Notes: generated by a model from the letters alone, not told the origin. A DNA stretch of 64,000 nucleotides from Larkinella humicola (GCF_008727875.1 NZ_VTWS01000010.1:62001-126000), one strand, 5' to 3'; positions 48,902 through 59,326 are shown, numbered from the stretch's first letter. Made by a program: numbers and translations.

Positions 48902-49050
48902 TACATTTTTCATTCCCTTTTCTTTTCTTCCTTTTTTTGCTAAACTTTTTCTAAAAAAATCCCAACATCCACTACGTATATTCGGCTTTGAATTTGTCTT
49001 TATTCCAAAGGGACTAAAAAACCGGAAAATAGAAGTTTAAATCGTCGTGT

Positions 49051-49743
49051 ATGCGGGCTGCTTTTACGCAAGAATCTTCGGAAAACACCGGTCGGAAAGA
49101 CGGCAGGGAATCGATGGCAAACCTGCCCGGCGAATCGGATGGGGCCGAACCGGTCACCACGCTGGATTCCGAATTGTTCATTCGCCGGACGTTCGGAACC
49201 GATCCGAAAAAAGGCTGCGAATTGCTTTTTCGGCTGTATTACAAACCGATGTGTACGCACGCCACCCGGTTTGTGTATTCCCGCGAAATTGCGGAAGATC
49301 TGGTGGCCGACATTTTCTACAACTTCTGGAACACGCAGGCATTCAGTCAGGTACAGCATTCGTACCGGGCTTATCTGTTCCGTTCGGTTCGCAATCGCGC
49401 CTACAATTACCTGATGAACGAGCTGAAAAAGAGCGATCCGCTGGAGTCGGCCCTGCAACAGGAATCGGCGTCCTCCGATGCGCCCGAGCGCATGATGCAA
49501 TTCGAAGAATTGTACCGGAAAGTGGACGAACTGGTGGGGACCTTGCCCCCGCAATGCCAGAAAGTGTTCATCATGAACCGGTTTGAGGGAAAGAAAAACC
49601 GGGAAATCGCCGATGAACTCCACCTGTCGATCCGCACCGTGGAAACGCACATTGGAAAAGCCCTGGCGACTTTGCGCAGCGGCCTGAAAGACAGTTGGAT
49701 GTGGATGGTTTTGCTGGCCGGCATGACCGACTGGCCAGCCTGA
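49051..49743 (+). CDS. ECF RNA polymerase sigma factor (module 2)
   Basis: 230 residues with an N-terminal unstructured extension of about 30 residues. Region 2: YYKPMCTHATRFVYSREIAEDLVADIFYNFW. Region 4: LPPQCQKVFIMNRFEGKKNREIADELHLSIRTVETHIGKALATLR. A second Met at position 22 (MANLPGESDG) may be the true start. It begins the second sigma/FecR/SusC/SusD series. Confidence 0.9.
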   Translation: MRAAFTQESSENTGRKDGRESMANLPGESDGAEPVTTLDSELFIRRTFGTDPKKGCELLFRLYYKPMCTHATRFVYSREIAEDLVADIFYNFWNTQAFSQVQHSYRAYLFRSVRNRAYNYLMNELKKSDPLESALQQESASSDAPERMMQFEELYRKVDELVGTLPPQCQKVFIMNRFEGKKNREIADELHLSIRTVETHIGKALATLRSGLKDSWMWMVLLAGMTDWPA

Positions 49744-49830
49744 AATTCCTCTTTTTCGACCCTTCGACTACGTGTAGATCCCGTCCTTTTTGTCTAGCTA
49801 GAAACGGCGTCACAACAACAACCGCTTCCG

Positions 49831-50850
49831 ATGAGCCAAACCATGAATCCGATGATTACGAAAGAACTGGTGTTCGCGCATTTTGCCGGGAAGACCACCC
49901 CCTTGCAGAAGCGGCAGATCGAACAGTGGCTGCACGACGAAACCAACCAGGAATCGTTCTACCGGTGGCTGGTGGACTGGGAACGCCAGGCACCTCCGTA
50001 TGCGCCGGAACTGGACCAGGCTCTGGAGCGGTATGTGCAACACATGCAGACTCATCCGTCGGTGGCAACCGTCAGCAGTGTGGAAACGTTGCGGGAAACC
50101 GGTCGAAGCTTCCGGTTTCCGATCCGCTGGCTGGCTGCCGCAGCGGTGTTGATCGGGCTGGTTTTTGCGGGCTGGCTGGGCCGAAACCGAATGTATTACC
50201 AGACTTACCGGACAGATTTTGGGCAAACCCGCTCGCTGACTTTGTCGGATGGCAGCAAGGTGACGCTGAATGCCAATTCCGAATTGCAGGTGCCCCGGTT
50301 TGGGTTCGGAGCCGAAACCCGCGAGGTTGTGCTGTTCGGGGAAGCCTTCTTTTCGGTTACGCACCAGGCTGGACATCAGAAGTTTCTGGTGAAAACCCAG
50401 GGCGATTTCAACGTAACCGTTCTTGGAACCGAGTTCACCGTTTATTCCCGGACGCGGGGTGGAAAGGTGATGCTTCGCCGGGGAAAAGTGGAACTGAGCT
50501 ACACCGAAAACCGCCAGCGTCGGCAAGTGATGCTGAAACCGGGTGATCTGGCGACATTTAGCCGACAGAACCAACTGCAACTGCGGAGTCAGGTGGAGCC
50601 CGAAAAATATACGGCTTTTACGGAAAAACGCTTCGTTTTTGAAGACATGTCCCTGCGTGAGTTTGGCGATATGCTCACGGAGAATTACGGCTTGCAGGTC
50701 GAAATCAGCAGCGACCAGCTTGCCCGGCGCACGCTGGTAGGATCGTTCCGCGCCGACAATGTAGACGATTTGCTCAATACCGTTTCCGAAGTCTTTGGCA
50801 TCCGGGTTGTCCGGCACGGCGACACCGTCCGGTTTGTCGAAGACCACTAA
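49831..50850 (+). CDS. FecR family anti-sigma factor (module 2)
   Basis: 339 residues with membrane segment FPIRWLAAAAVLIGLVFAGWLGR near 92-115, FecR domain (TRSLTLSDGSKVTLNANSELQVP; REVVLFGEAFFSV; VTVLGTEFTVYS) and a C-terminal STN-contact domain (FVFEDMSLREFGDMLTENYG). Only 24 bases precede SusC, and no A-run hairpin is present, unlike modules 1 and 3. Confidence 0.93.
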   Translation: MSQTMNPMITKELVFAHFAGKTTPLQKRQIEQWLHDETNQESFYRWLVDWERQAPPYAPELDQALERYVQHMQTHPSVATVSSVETLRETGRSFRFPIRWLAAAAVLIGLVFAGWLGRNRMYYQTYRTDFGQTRSLTLSDGSKVTLNANSELQVPRFGFGAETREVVLFGEAFFSVTHQAGHQKFLVKTQGDFNVTVLGTEFTVYSRTRGGKVMLRRGKVELSYTENRQRRQVMLKPGDLATFSRQNQLQLRSQVEPEKYTAFTEKRFVFEDMSLREFGDMLTENYGLQVEISSDQLARRTLVGSFRADNVDDLLNTVSEVFGIRVVRHGDTVRFVEDH

Positions 50851-50874
50851 CCATTCCTAAACCCTTTTGTTGCC

Positions 50875-53800
50875 ATGAAAAGACCCTTACGAAAAACGCT
50901 CTGGGGCGGCTGTCTATTTGCCTTGCTTTCCCTGATGAGCTTCCCAAACCGGGCCCAGACGTTGGCCCGCGCCCAGCAACCCACCGCCCGGCAGGAAAAT
51001 ACCCCGGAAGTCCGCAAACTGCGGGATGTGCTGAAGGATTTGAAAAACCACTACGGCGTGGATATTCTGTTCGAAGGCGGTTTGCTGGAAGGCGTTACCG
51101 TTCCGGCGGGGCGGCTGAATTACAACCGGAAACTGGAGTTTAATCTGGACAAACTGTTGAATGCGACCGGTTTGTATTACAAAAAAGCGCAGAACGGCGC
51201 TTACCTGATTCTCGACAAAAAACAGGATCGCCGGAATGCCGACACGCCGGAAGTGTTGCACCGTGTGAATGAAACCGCACCCGGTTTTTCCGCACCTTTG
51301 ACGGCTACGATTCCTCCGGTTCAGGAGTTGGTGGCATCCAGCCAGATGAAAAATGCCAGTGATCTGACGATTGGCGGAACCGTCACCAGCGAAACCGGCG
51401 AAGGGCTACCGGGAGTCAGCATCGTCATCAAAAATACCACGCGGGGAACCACCACCGATGCCGACGGAAAATTTAAACTCAGCATTCCAACCGGCGATGT
51501 GATTTTGATTTTTTCATTCGTCGGGTATCTGAATCAGGAAGTTGCGGTCGGGAACCGGACGGTTTTTGACGTTCAACTCGCTCCCGATACCAAAGCGTTG
51601 GGCGAAGTGGTCGTTGTCGGCTACGGCACCCGAACCAAAAGCTCGCTGACCGGGGCCATTGCCTCCGTCAAAGCCGAGGAGTTGAAAGCGACGCCGGTGG
51701 CCAATCTGGCGCAGGGGCTTCAGGGGCGCGTGAGTGGGCTGGACATGCGGCAAAACTCGGGAACGCCCGGCGGCAACATCAGCGTGCGCATCCGGGGGAC
51801 GAACTCCATCAACGGCACGTCGGAACCGCTGTATGTGATCGACGGGATTCAGATTTCGGCGTCGTCGGGCGTCAATGCGGCCAATCCGCTTTCCCAGATC
51901 AATCCGTCGGACATCGAGTCGGTGGAGGTGTTGAAAGATGCAGCAGCCACGGCGATTTACGGGGCCAGAGCGGCCAACGGCGTGGTGTTGATCACGACCA
52001 AACGCGGCAAAGACGGCGTGACGAACGTTTCGTACGACGGCTACATCGGTCAGCAGGAAACCACCCGGAAGCTGGGTACTCTGAATGCGACGCAGTTCGC
52101 CCAGTTGGAAAATGCCACCTACAGCCCCACCGTTGTCTATCCCAATCCGGATGCGGTGGGGGCAGGAACCAATTACCTGGATTTGATTTTTCGCCAGGCG
52201 ATGATTCAGAACCACCAGCTTTCGGTGAACACCGGCACGAACAAAACCCAGATTGCGCTCGGCGCAAATTATTTTAGTCAGGAAGGGATCATCAAAAAGA
52301 CAGATTACGAGCGGTATGCGCTCCGGGCCAACATCGACCACCGGATCAGTGAGCGGGTGAAGGTAGGAACCAGTCTGTATTACACCGCAACGGGCGAAAA
52401 CCGGGTGAATGCGGGCGGGACGGGTGTGAACGTCACGAGCGCCCGCGAAGGGATTCTGGGCCGGGCCGTGGCGGCTCCGCCCACCTTGCGCCCTTTCCGA
52501 TCGGACGGCAGCGTGTATTCCTTTGCCGATCAGTTCAATGGACGCTACCGGGAAACCGTCAATCCAATGGGCGAACTGGCGAAGAAAAATTACACCAGCG
52601 GGAACCGGTTTCTGGGGAATTTGTACCTTGAAGTGACGTTCCTCAAAGGGCTAACGTACCGCGCCAGCCTCAACGCCGATCTATCCAATAGTTTGCAGGA
52701 ACAGTATTCACCCCGCTCCATTGTAGACTCAATTTCGCTGAACAATCCCAACGCCGTGAACGGATCGGCCAGTAACAACAGCAGCTACGCCCGAACCTTG
52801 CTGCACGAAAGCATCCTGACCTACAAAACCCAGTTTGGTCAATACCATACGCTCAATGCGACCGTGGTGTACGCGACGCAGTCGGATATTTTGCAGACCA
52901 ATAACCAGACGGCTTCCGGTTTTGGTAACGACTTCACCGAAAACTGGTCCACCGCGAATGCCACGGTGTATGCGCTGTCGAGCTTCCGGAATAAAAGTAG
53001 CCTGAGCTCGTGGCTGGGGCGGGTGGGATACGGTTTTAAAGACCGGTATTTTCTGGATCTGACGGGTCGGGTGGATGGCTCCAGCAAGTTTGGCGCGAAC
53101 AACAAATACGGTTTTTTCCCGGCGGTGTCGGCGGCCTGGCGGATCATCGAGGAAGAATTTATGAAGCCCGTCAAATTCGTCAGCGACCTCAAACTCCGGG
53201 CGAGCTACGGCGTGACCGGAAATGCGGGTGCCATCGGGCCGTACCAGTCGCTGGCGACGGTGAGCGGGCAGGGTTACAACTACAATTTCAACAACATAAC
53301 CCAAACCGGTATCAACCCGAGCGGGATTGCGAACCCGGATTTGAAATGGGAACAGGCGACGCAACTCGACATTGGTCTGGATGCGTCTTTTCTGAATAAC
53401 CGGCTGACTGTCGTCGCCGATTATTACCACAAACGAACCGATAACCTGCTCTTCACCAAAGCCTTGCCGATGTCGTCGGGCTACACGACTATCACGGGGA
53501 ACTACGGTTCGATCCAGAACAAAGGGCTGGAACTGGGACTGAGTGGCAAGATTTTGACGGGCGCGGTCAAGTGGGAAGCTTCGGGAAACATCACCTTCAA
53601 CAAAAACAAGGTGCTGGCGCTGGACGGTATTCAGAACGAAATTGCCCTGTCGAGCTATTCCATTCTGAAAGTCGGGCAACCGCTGGGGATCTACCGGACG
53701 TACAGGCTGGACGGCATTAACCAGACCGGCGAAACCTTCCTCCCCGGCTATGACGCCCGGACGGGCGGTTTTAAAATCAAGGATGTCAATGGCGACGGGA

Positions 53801-54318
53801 AAATCAGCACCGATGATCAGGTGATTGTCGGGAATGCGCAGCCCAAGTACTTTTTCGGGTTTTCGACGCTGGTGAAATACAAGAATTTTGAACTGAGCGG
53901 TTTTCTGCAGGGCGTGCAGGGGAGTCGGCTGTTCAACGGTTTCCGGTTTACGTTCGAAACGCCATCCGGGCAGGTCAACCTGCTGGAGGGGACGGCCAAC
54001 CGTTGGTCGGCGACCAACCCCAACAACGAGTATGTCAAACCGGCGCAGGGCACGAACCTGCCGGTGGGCGATCGCTGGGTGGAAGACAATTCGTACATCC
54101 GGGTCAAGAACTTAACGCTGGCCTACAACCTACCCCGTGTCAAATTCACCAAAGGTATTCGGGCGTATGTGGCTGGAAACAACCTTTTTACGCTGACCAA
54201 CTACCAGGGCTGGGACCCCGAATCCAATAATTACGGGAGTGCCAACGCGCTGTTTTACGACAACGGCACCTATCCGGCGGCCAAATCGTACGTAGTGGGT
54301 CTTCAGTGTACATTCTGA
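50875..54318 (+). CDS. SusC/RagA-type TonB-dependent transporter (module 2)
   Basis: 1147 residues: signal peptide, an STN-type N-terminal domain (about 50-115, KLRDVLKDLKNHYGVDILFEG), carboxypeptidase-D-like domain (about 165-240, GGTVTSETGEGLPGVSIVIKNTTRG), plug (LGEVVVVGYGTRTKSSLTGAI) and barrel. It is more diverged from modules 1 and 3 than those are from each other. It is followed after 19 bases by SusD, without a periodic hairpin between. Confidence 0.95.
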   Translation: MKRPLRKTLWGGCLFALLSLMSFPNRAQTLARAQQPTARQENTPEVRKLRDVLKDLKNHYGVDILFEGGLLEGVTVPAGRLNYNRKLEFNLDKLLNATGLYYKKAQNGAYLILDKKQDRRNADTPEVLHRVNETAPGFSAPLTATIPPVQELVASSQMKNASDLTIGGTVTSETGEGLPGVSIVIKNTTRGTTTDADGKFKLSIPTGDVILIFSFVGYLNQEVAVGNRTVFDVQLAPDTKALGEVVVVGYGTRTKSSLTGAIASVKAEELKATPVANLAQGLQGRVSGLDMRQNSGTPGGNISVRIRGTNSINGTSEPLYVIDGIQISASSGVNAANPLSQINPSDIESVEVLKDAAATAIYGARAANGVVLITTKRGKDGVTNVSYDGYIGQQETTRKLGTLNATQFAQLENATYSPTVVYPNPDAVGAGTNYLDLIFRQAMIQNHQLSVNTGTNKTQIALGANYFSQEGIIKKTDYERYALRANIDHRISERVKVGTSLYYTATGENRVNAGGTGVNVTSAREGILGRAVAAPPTLRPFRSDGSVYSFADQFNGRYRETVNPMGELAKKNYTSGNRFLGNLYLEVTFLKGLTYRASLNADLSNSLQEQYSPRSIVDSISLNNPNAVNGSASNNSSYARTLLHESILTYKTQFGQYHTLNATVVYATQSDILQTNNQTASGFGNDFTENWSTANATVYALSSFRNKSSLSSWLGRVGYGFKDRYFLDLTGRVDGSSKFGANNKYGFFPAVSAAWRIIEEEFMKPVKFVSDLKLRASYGVTGNAGAIGPYQSLATVSGQGYNYNFNNITQTGINPSGIANPDLKWEQATQLDIGLDASFLNNRLTVVADYYHKRTDNLLFTKALPMSSGYTTITGNYGSIQNKGLELGLSGKILTGAVKWEASGNITFNKNKVLALDGIQNEIALSSYSILKVGQPLGIYRTYRLDGINQTGETFLPGYDARTGGFKIKDVNGDGKISTDDQVIVGNAQPKYFFGFSTLVKYKNFELSGFLQGVQGSRLFNGFRFTFETPSGQVNLLEGTANRWSATNPNNEYVKPAQGTNLPVGDRWVEDNSYIRVKNLTLAYNLPRVKFTKGIRAYVAGNNLFTLTNYQGWDPESNNYGSANALFYDNGTYPAAKSYVVGLQCTF

Positions 54319-54337
54319 TCCTAAACTCCTGACTTTC

Positions 54338-55834
54338 ATGAAACGACCTTTTTCAACATCCATTCTGGTGGCGGTTCTGGCGGCCTTCGGGTTTAGTGCC
54401 TGCCAGGAATTAGACGAAACCGTGTATTCGTCGGTCATCACGACCAACTTTTACAAAAGTGCGCAGGACGCCGAAGCAGCTTTAACGGCGGCTTACGGGT
54501 CGATCAACGACCTGTTCGACCAGGCTCCCATAGTTTTTGCCGGTGATTTTGCCGGGGATCAGCTCTGGGTAAAACCGGTGGTGGGCCGCAACGTCTTTGC
54601 CGTTTACAGCTATGATACCGACTATTCGGGGCCAAAAAGCTTTGGCCGGACGGCCGAGAGTCCTTACGGTTTGTGGCAGTTTTGCTACAAAGGCATTGAG
54701 AACGCCAATTGGGTAATCGACCGGGTGCCAGCCATCGGGATGGAAACCAACCGCCGGAATGCCATTGTGGGCGAAGCCCTGTTCCTGCGGGCGTTCTATC
54801 ATTTTACGCTGGCGAAAAACTTCGGGGATGTGGTCATCCGGACCTCACCCAGCCAGAGTGAATCGGACGCGCTGGTGGCGAAAAGTCCGAAAGCTGAGGT
54901 CTATAAACAGATTTTCAAGGACCTGGACGACGCCATTGCCAGACTGCCGTCGTATGCAGCCTCCACGATCAAAGGCCGGGCTTCCAAAGAAGTAGCCATC
55001 GGGCTGTATGCCAAGGCGGCTTTGTACGCCGAAGACTGGACAACCGCCAAAACGAAGGCGCAGGAGGTCATTACGTCCGGGAAATACACCTTGATGCCGA
55101 GTGTGCTTGATGTGTTCGACGTCGAAAAAGAGGATGCGGCCCGGCAGGAAAATATGTTTGCCTTTGAAGGTGATAACGCCACCCGGGCGCGTGGTACGAC
55201 ATTGATGGGATTCTGCGGCCCCGCCAACAGCGCCAGCCGGGATTACGGAAACACGACGTTCGGCTCCATTTTTGCCTTTCAGGCGTTTTTCGATTCGTTT
55301 AGCCCCACCGACAAACGGCGGCAATTATTGGACACCAGCTTCGTCAGCGTCGCGGGGAAAGTGGTTCCGCAGAAGGAAATTACGCCCTATACCGTGAAGG
55401 GCGTGTTGATCAAAAAATACATGGATCGAAACTCGGTTGGCGCAAAAGGACGGAACAATGTACCGATGCTGCGGCTGGCGGATATGTACCTGATTGCGTC
55501 GGAAGCGGAAGCCCGGCTGAACGGCCCGACGGCGACGGCCTACCAATACCTCAACGCGATTCGAAACCGGGCGGGACTCGCCAATCTCCCGACCGGCCTG
55601 AGCAAAGACGATTTTATCAGGGCGGTTTTGCAGGAACGGAGCTGGGAGTTTTTTGCCGAAGGCGACCGCTGGTACGACCTGACCCGCACCAACACGTTTC
55701 TGACGGTGATTCCGAAAGCGGTCAATGAAGTGTATCCGACCCGCGCCCCCCAGCCGAAACACCGGTATTATCCGATTCCGCTGGATGAAATCCGGGCAAA
55801 CCCCAAACTGGAACAAAACCCGGATTGGAAATGA
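54338..55834 (+). CDS. SusD/RagB-type lipoprotein (module 2)
   Basis: 498 residues with lipobox FGFSAC (Cys at 22). Helical SusD body: YKSAQDAEAALTAAYGSIND, ALFLRAFYHFTLAKNFGDVVIR, and the C-terminal RSWEFFAEGDRWYDLTRT. The last codons overlap the next ATG by four bases (ATGA), so translation is coupled to the first of the two paralogous cargo proteins. Confidence 0.93.
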   Translation: MKRPFSTSILVAVLAAFGFSACQELDETVYSSVITTNFYKSAQDAEAALTAAYGSINDLFDQAPIVFAGDFAGDQLWVKPVVGRNVFAVYSYDTDYSGPKSFGRTAESPYGLWQFCYKGIENANWVIDRVPAIGMETNRRNAIVGEALFLRAFYHFTLAKNFGDVVIRTSPSQSESDALVAKSPKAEVYKQIFKDLDDAIARLPSYAASTIKGRASKEVAIGLYAKAALYAEDWTTAKTKAQEVITSGKYTLMPSVLDVFDVEKEDAARQENMFAFEGDNATRARGTTLMGFCGPANSASRDYGNTTFGSIFAFQAFFDSFSPTDKRRQLLDTSFVSVAGKVVPQKEITPYTVKGVLIKKYMDRNSVGAKGRNNVPMLRLADMYLIASEAEARLNGPTATAYQYLNAIRNRAGLANLPTGLSKDDFIRAVLQERSWEFFAEGDRWYDLTRTNTFLTVIPKAVNEVYPTRAPQPKHRYYPIPLDEIRANPKLEQNPDWK

Positions 55835-57156
55835 GGCAATTTCGGCAAAAAACGGTTTTAAGCTTTACGGGATTGATCCTGCTGGTATTCAGTTTATTCC
55901 AGCCAAAAACCGGTATGATTTCCGAAGAAACCAACCGCCTATGGGAAGCAAACGACAGCCTGAACGTTGAAAAAGCGCACCAGGAAATCTGGCGACGGTT
56001 TATCGACGAACATGCCATTTTGATCGATTTTGCGGATTTTGACGGTCGGTTTGATCGTCCGACGGCGGCCGAATTTCGGGAAAATAAACCCAATGCGTTG
56101 GGCTGGTGGACGCCGACTGAAAACGGGTCGATGTTCAATGGGTTGTATCTGGACGGCATTTGCCAACGCTGGATGCACCGCCGAAACGAAGCCGACCGGC
56201 AAAAGGCGAAGCGACTGGCGCAGGGGCTTCTGTTTCTGGCTTCGGTGGGCGATACCCCCGGTTTTATCGGGCGTGGCGTGGCTACGGACGGCAAAACGCC
56301 CCCGGCGATGGGCTCGAACGACCAGACGTCGCCCTGGTTTTACGGCCTCTGGCGTTACCTCGACACTGGTATGCCCGACCCGCCCGAACGCCGTCAGATC
56401 ATTGCCAAAATGACGGAAGTCGCCAATGCATTACTCGCGAATACCTGGCGGTTGCCGACGATGTCGTATGCCCCGGCACGGTTTCGCAACTCGTTTGCTA
56501 CGTTCAATTGGGAAGGTGCCCCCCGTTTGTTGTTCATTCTGAAAGCGATGCACCAGTTGACCGGCGACGCCAAATGGGACCAACTTTACCACGAAGCGGC
56601 TCGCGAAGTGGGCGGGGAAGCTAAACGCAGCCGTCTCCAGATTTGTGTGGAAGGCATGAAGTTTGACGTTCCCAAGCAATTTCGCTGGACGGGCGTATCG
56701 AGTACCGTGGACGTGCGGGCGTTGTGGGAAATGGAAAAAGACCCGGTTTTGCGAAAGGCGTATGAAGACGGGCTGAATGCCAGCGCGCGCAGTGCCGCCA
56801 GTGGAATCACGCTTTGGCATCAGTTTGATCTTAACGATCAGAAAACGTTCCTGCACGACTGGCGGACGCTGAACCAGTGGTGGAAACCGCAGCATAGCGA
56901 ACAGGACGCGCTGGACGTTTCTCAAACGGAGTTGAATGAGCTGGTCAAATTGTCTCCGCGCCGGAATCAGGAGCTGGGCTTCGTCCGCGAACCATTATGG
57001 ATGGCGTGGATTGTGACGATGGCCCCCGACCGGAAACTGGTGGAACAGCATCGCGCCGAAATCCGGGGTGCATTGACTCATTTCCGGCCTGACCGACTCT
57101 ATTATTCCCAGTTTTTTCCCGCCGAAGCCGTCTGGTTTCGTCTTCAGCATCCGTAA
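55831..57156 (+). CDS. Putative secreted helical-barrel protein, paralog 1 of tandem pair
   Basis: 441 residues from ATG 55831 (ATGA overlap with susD). The signal-like N-terminus is MRQFRQKTVLSFTGLILLVFSLF. No named family. Conserved with the next gene: ALGWWTPTENGSMFNGLYLDGICQRW (start of the block near 90), FLASVGDTPGFIGRGVATDGK, SNDQTSPWFYGLWRYLDTG, and a C-terminal block REPLWMAWIV. The alternating helical pattern and aromatic/acidic motifs suggest an alpha-toroid (glycoside hydrolase or polysaccharide lyase type), but catalytic residues are not established. Its place in the operon makes a glycan-related role likely. Confidence 0.7.
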   Translation: MRQFRQKTVLSFTGLILLVFSLFQPKTGMISEETNRLWEANDSLNVEKAHQEIWRRFIDEHAILIDFADFDGRFDRPTAAEFRENKPNALGWWTPTENGSMFNGLYLDGICQRWMHRRNEADRQKAKRLAQGLLFLASVGDTPGFIGRGVATDGKTPPAMGSNDQTSPWFYGLWRYLDTGMPDPPERRQIIAKMTEVANALLANTWRLPTMSYAPARFRNSFATFNWEGAPRLLFILKAMHQLTGDAKWDQLYHEAAREVGGEAKRSRLQICVEGMKFDVPKQFRWTGVSSTVDVRALWEMEKDPVLRKAYEDGLNASARSAASGITLWHQFDLNDQKTFLHDWRTLNQWWKPQHSEQDALDVSQTELNELVKLSPRRNQELGFVREPLWMAWIVTMAPDRKLVEQHRAEIRGALTHFRPDRLYYSQFFPAEAVWFRLQHP

Positions 57157-57163
57157 ACGGTTT

Positions 57164-58522
57164 ATGATGAAAAAGTGCTTCCAATCTTTTCAAGTGGGTT
57201 TTACGACGGGTTTGTCAGTGATCGGCTTCTTGCTTTTTCTCCCCGCCTGCGCCCAAAACCGGTCGGTTTCGCCGTCTGACGATTCGCTCCGGCACCAGAT
57301 CGAACGGGCGGGTCAGGAAATTGAAAAGCGGTTCATGAGTTCGCAAACCGGTATTCTGTACGATTACGCCAGTCGCGATGGCTCCAATTGTATTCCAACC
57401 CCGGAAGAATGTCAATCGGATCAGCCGAATGGGCTGTCGTGGTGGTCGCCCATCGAAAACGGGGCGTTTTTCAACGGCATTTACCTCGACGGACTGTGCA
57501 ATCGCTGGAAATTGAGCCGGAAAAAAGAGGATGCTTTGGCAGCTCGTAAAGTGGCCGATGGTCTGGTTTTGCTGGCCACCGTCGGAAACGTCCCCGGTTT
57601 CATTGCCCGGGGCATTTCGACCGACGGAAAAAGTCACCACGTCGCTGGTTCCGACGACCAGACCGGGCCGTGGTTCTACGGCATCTGGCGGTATGTCAAA
57701 AGCGGTATTCCCGACGCGACCGAACAGAAACGCCTGATCAATCGGATGGAATCGGTGGGAAAGGCCCTGGAAAAAACGAACTGGCAACTACCATGTGACC
57801 GGGCTGGCTACGGTTTTCGCGGAAACCTGACCGACAAAGGCTGCCGGATTTCGGTGCGGCTGGTGTTTATTTACCGGGCGTTGTACGATGTGACGAAAAA
57901 TAAACACTGGCTGGACGGCTACCACCAGCGGTTGAACGAGATTCCCGAAGGCGATTCGATGAACCGGCTGGAAGTGTGTGCCTTAGGCATTCCGTATGAA
58001 ACCGTCAACCCGGAAAAAGGCAACAAAACCGAAAACGAATTCTGGATCACCGGGATTTCACAGGCCATGCTGAAGGCGTTGGTCGAACTGGAGGATAACC
58101 CGGAACGGCGTGAAAAATTCCGGAAAGGCTTGCTGGCGGGAGCTGAACGGGCGGCTCTGCATGTATCGCGCTACAAAAACTTCGACAACGCCCACGACCT
58201 GGTATTTACCGAAAACTGGCGGGTTTTGAATACGCTGTGGAAACCGCAGCCCGACATTGCCACTACGCTCGAGGTGGCACTCCGGCAGGTTCGGGAGTGG
58301 AATACGCTGTCACCAGCGAGGCCCTACGAGGATAAACACATGCGCGAACCGTTGTTTGCCTGCTGGGTGGTGCTTTTGTCCGGCAATAAGGCGTTAATCG
58401 AGCGCTATCGGCCAGAATTGAAAAATGCGTGGATGCATTACGATTGGCAGCGGCTGTACACATCCCGGTTTTTCGTGGTTGTCCCGGCGTATTATGAAGC
58501 GAAGCTAAATCAGCTTTTCTAG
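57164..58522 (+). CDS. Putative secreted helical-barrel protein, paralog 2 of tandem pair
   Basis: 452 residues. Lipobox-like LFLPAC and signal segment. It shares the blocks of its neighbour: GLSWWSPIENGAFFNGIYLDGLCNRW, LLATVGNVPGFIARGISTDGK, SDDQTGPWFYGIWRYVKSG, and REPLFACWVVLL at the C-terminus. Two consecutive ATGs (57164 and 57167) are possible starts. It starts seven bases after paralog 1. Function unknown, probably a secreted or surface enzyme for the glycan taken up by module 2. Confidence 0.72.
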   Translation: MMKKCFQSFQVGFTTGLSVIGFLLFLPACAQNRSVSPSDDSLRHQIERAGQEIEKRFMSSQTGILYDYASRDGSNCIPTPEECQSDQPNGLSWWSPIENGAFFNGIYLDGLCNRWKLSRKKEDALAARKVADGLVLLATVGNVPGFIARGISTDGKSHHVAGSDDQTGPWFYGIWRYVKSGIPDATEQKRLINRMESVGKALEKTNWQLPCDRAGYGFRGNLTDKGCRISVRLVFIYRALYDVTKNKHWLDGYHQRLNEIPEGDSMNRLEVCALGIPYETVNPEKGNKTENEFWITGISQAMLKALVELEDNPERREKFRKGLLAGAERAALHVSRYKNFDNAHDLVFTENWRVLNTLWKPQPDIATTLEVALRQVREWNTLSPARPYEDKHMREPLFACWVVLLSGNKALIERYRPELKNAWMHYDWQRLYTSRFFVVVPAYYEAKLNQLF

Positions 58523-58645
58523 TAGTTGTAAAAAAGGTTTAACCGGTTCCCATGGAAAGAGAACCCGTCTTGAAAAATTAAAAAACCGCTACATTTTGAA
58601 ATATTTGGAGATTTGTTACAATTTTGGTAATAAATCGCCACGCAA
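58523..58645. other. Intergenic region before sigma factor of module 3
   Basis: 123 AT-rich bases. A weak stem GGTTC / GAACC (58543-58566) follows the module 2 stop. A TTACAATTTTGG sequence near 58616-58627 resembles a degenerate -7 region of the downstream sigma gene. Nothing else recognised. Confidence 0.4.
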
Positions 58646-59221
58646 ATGCCCCGCTCGGAACGCACTGATGCTGAATTGTTAGACCTGCTCCGCGACGATG
58701 ACGAGCAGGCTTTCAGGGAGTTGTATGAGCGGTATTGGTATAAAATGTACGTGGTGGCGCATCGCAAACTCCGGCGAAAAGAGGTGGCCGAAGAACTGGC
58801 ACAGGAGTTATTTGTGATGCTCTGGCAGAAGCGGGATTCGCTCCGAATTCTGAATTTGCCGGCTTTTCTGGGCGTCACGCTCAAAAACCTGATGGTGGAT
58901 TACATCCGTCGGAACATCCTGGAAGAACATTACCTCGATCAGCTCAGGTTGTTTTTCCCGGTCGAAACGTTTATAACCACCGAAACCGTCCAACTGAACG
59001 AGCTGACGGAAGCCATTCAGAATACGCTGGCGCAGCTTCCCGAGAAAACCCGCGAGGTCTTCATCCTTCGGCGGTTTGAGCAGCTTTCGATTCGTGAAAT
59101 TGCCCAGCGGCTGGAATTGTCCGAAAAAGCCATCGAATACCACCTTTCCCGTTCCACAGCCTTTCTTCGCCAGAACCTGCGCGACTTCGTCGCGGTCTGG
59201 GTGTTGTTTTTTCTCTCCTGA
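58646..59221 (+). CDS. ECF RNA polymerase sigma factor (module 3)
   Basis: 191 residues. Region 2: YERYWYKMYVVAHRKLRRKEVAEELAQELFVMLW. Region 4: LPEKTREVFILRRFEQLSIREIAQRLELSEKAIEYHLSR. It has the form of Bacteroidota FecI-like sigma factors and heads the third module. The C-terminal hydrophobic tail (FVAVWVLFFLS) is unusual but seen in this sub-family. Confidence 0.92.
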   Translation: MPRSERTDAELLDLLRDDDEQAFRELYERYWYKMYVVAHRKLRRKEVAEELAQELFVMLWQKRDSLRILNLPAFLGVTLKNLMVDYIRRNILEEHYLDQLRLFFPVETFITTETVQLNELTEAIQNTLAQLPEKTREVFILRRFEQLSIREIAQRLELSEKAIEYHLSRSTAFLRQNLRDFVAVWVLFFLS

Positions 59222-59326
59222 GCGGTATTCGTAAAACCTGCAAAAAAATCTCAAAAAAATCGCGTTTAGCCTTAGGGGTTTTTCGGTGATATTCGTCTAT
59301 GCCTTTTGAACGAACCACTCAGCCCG

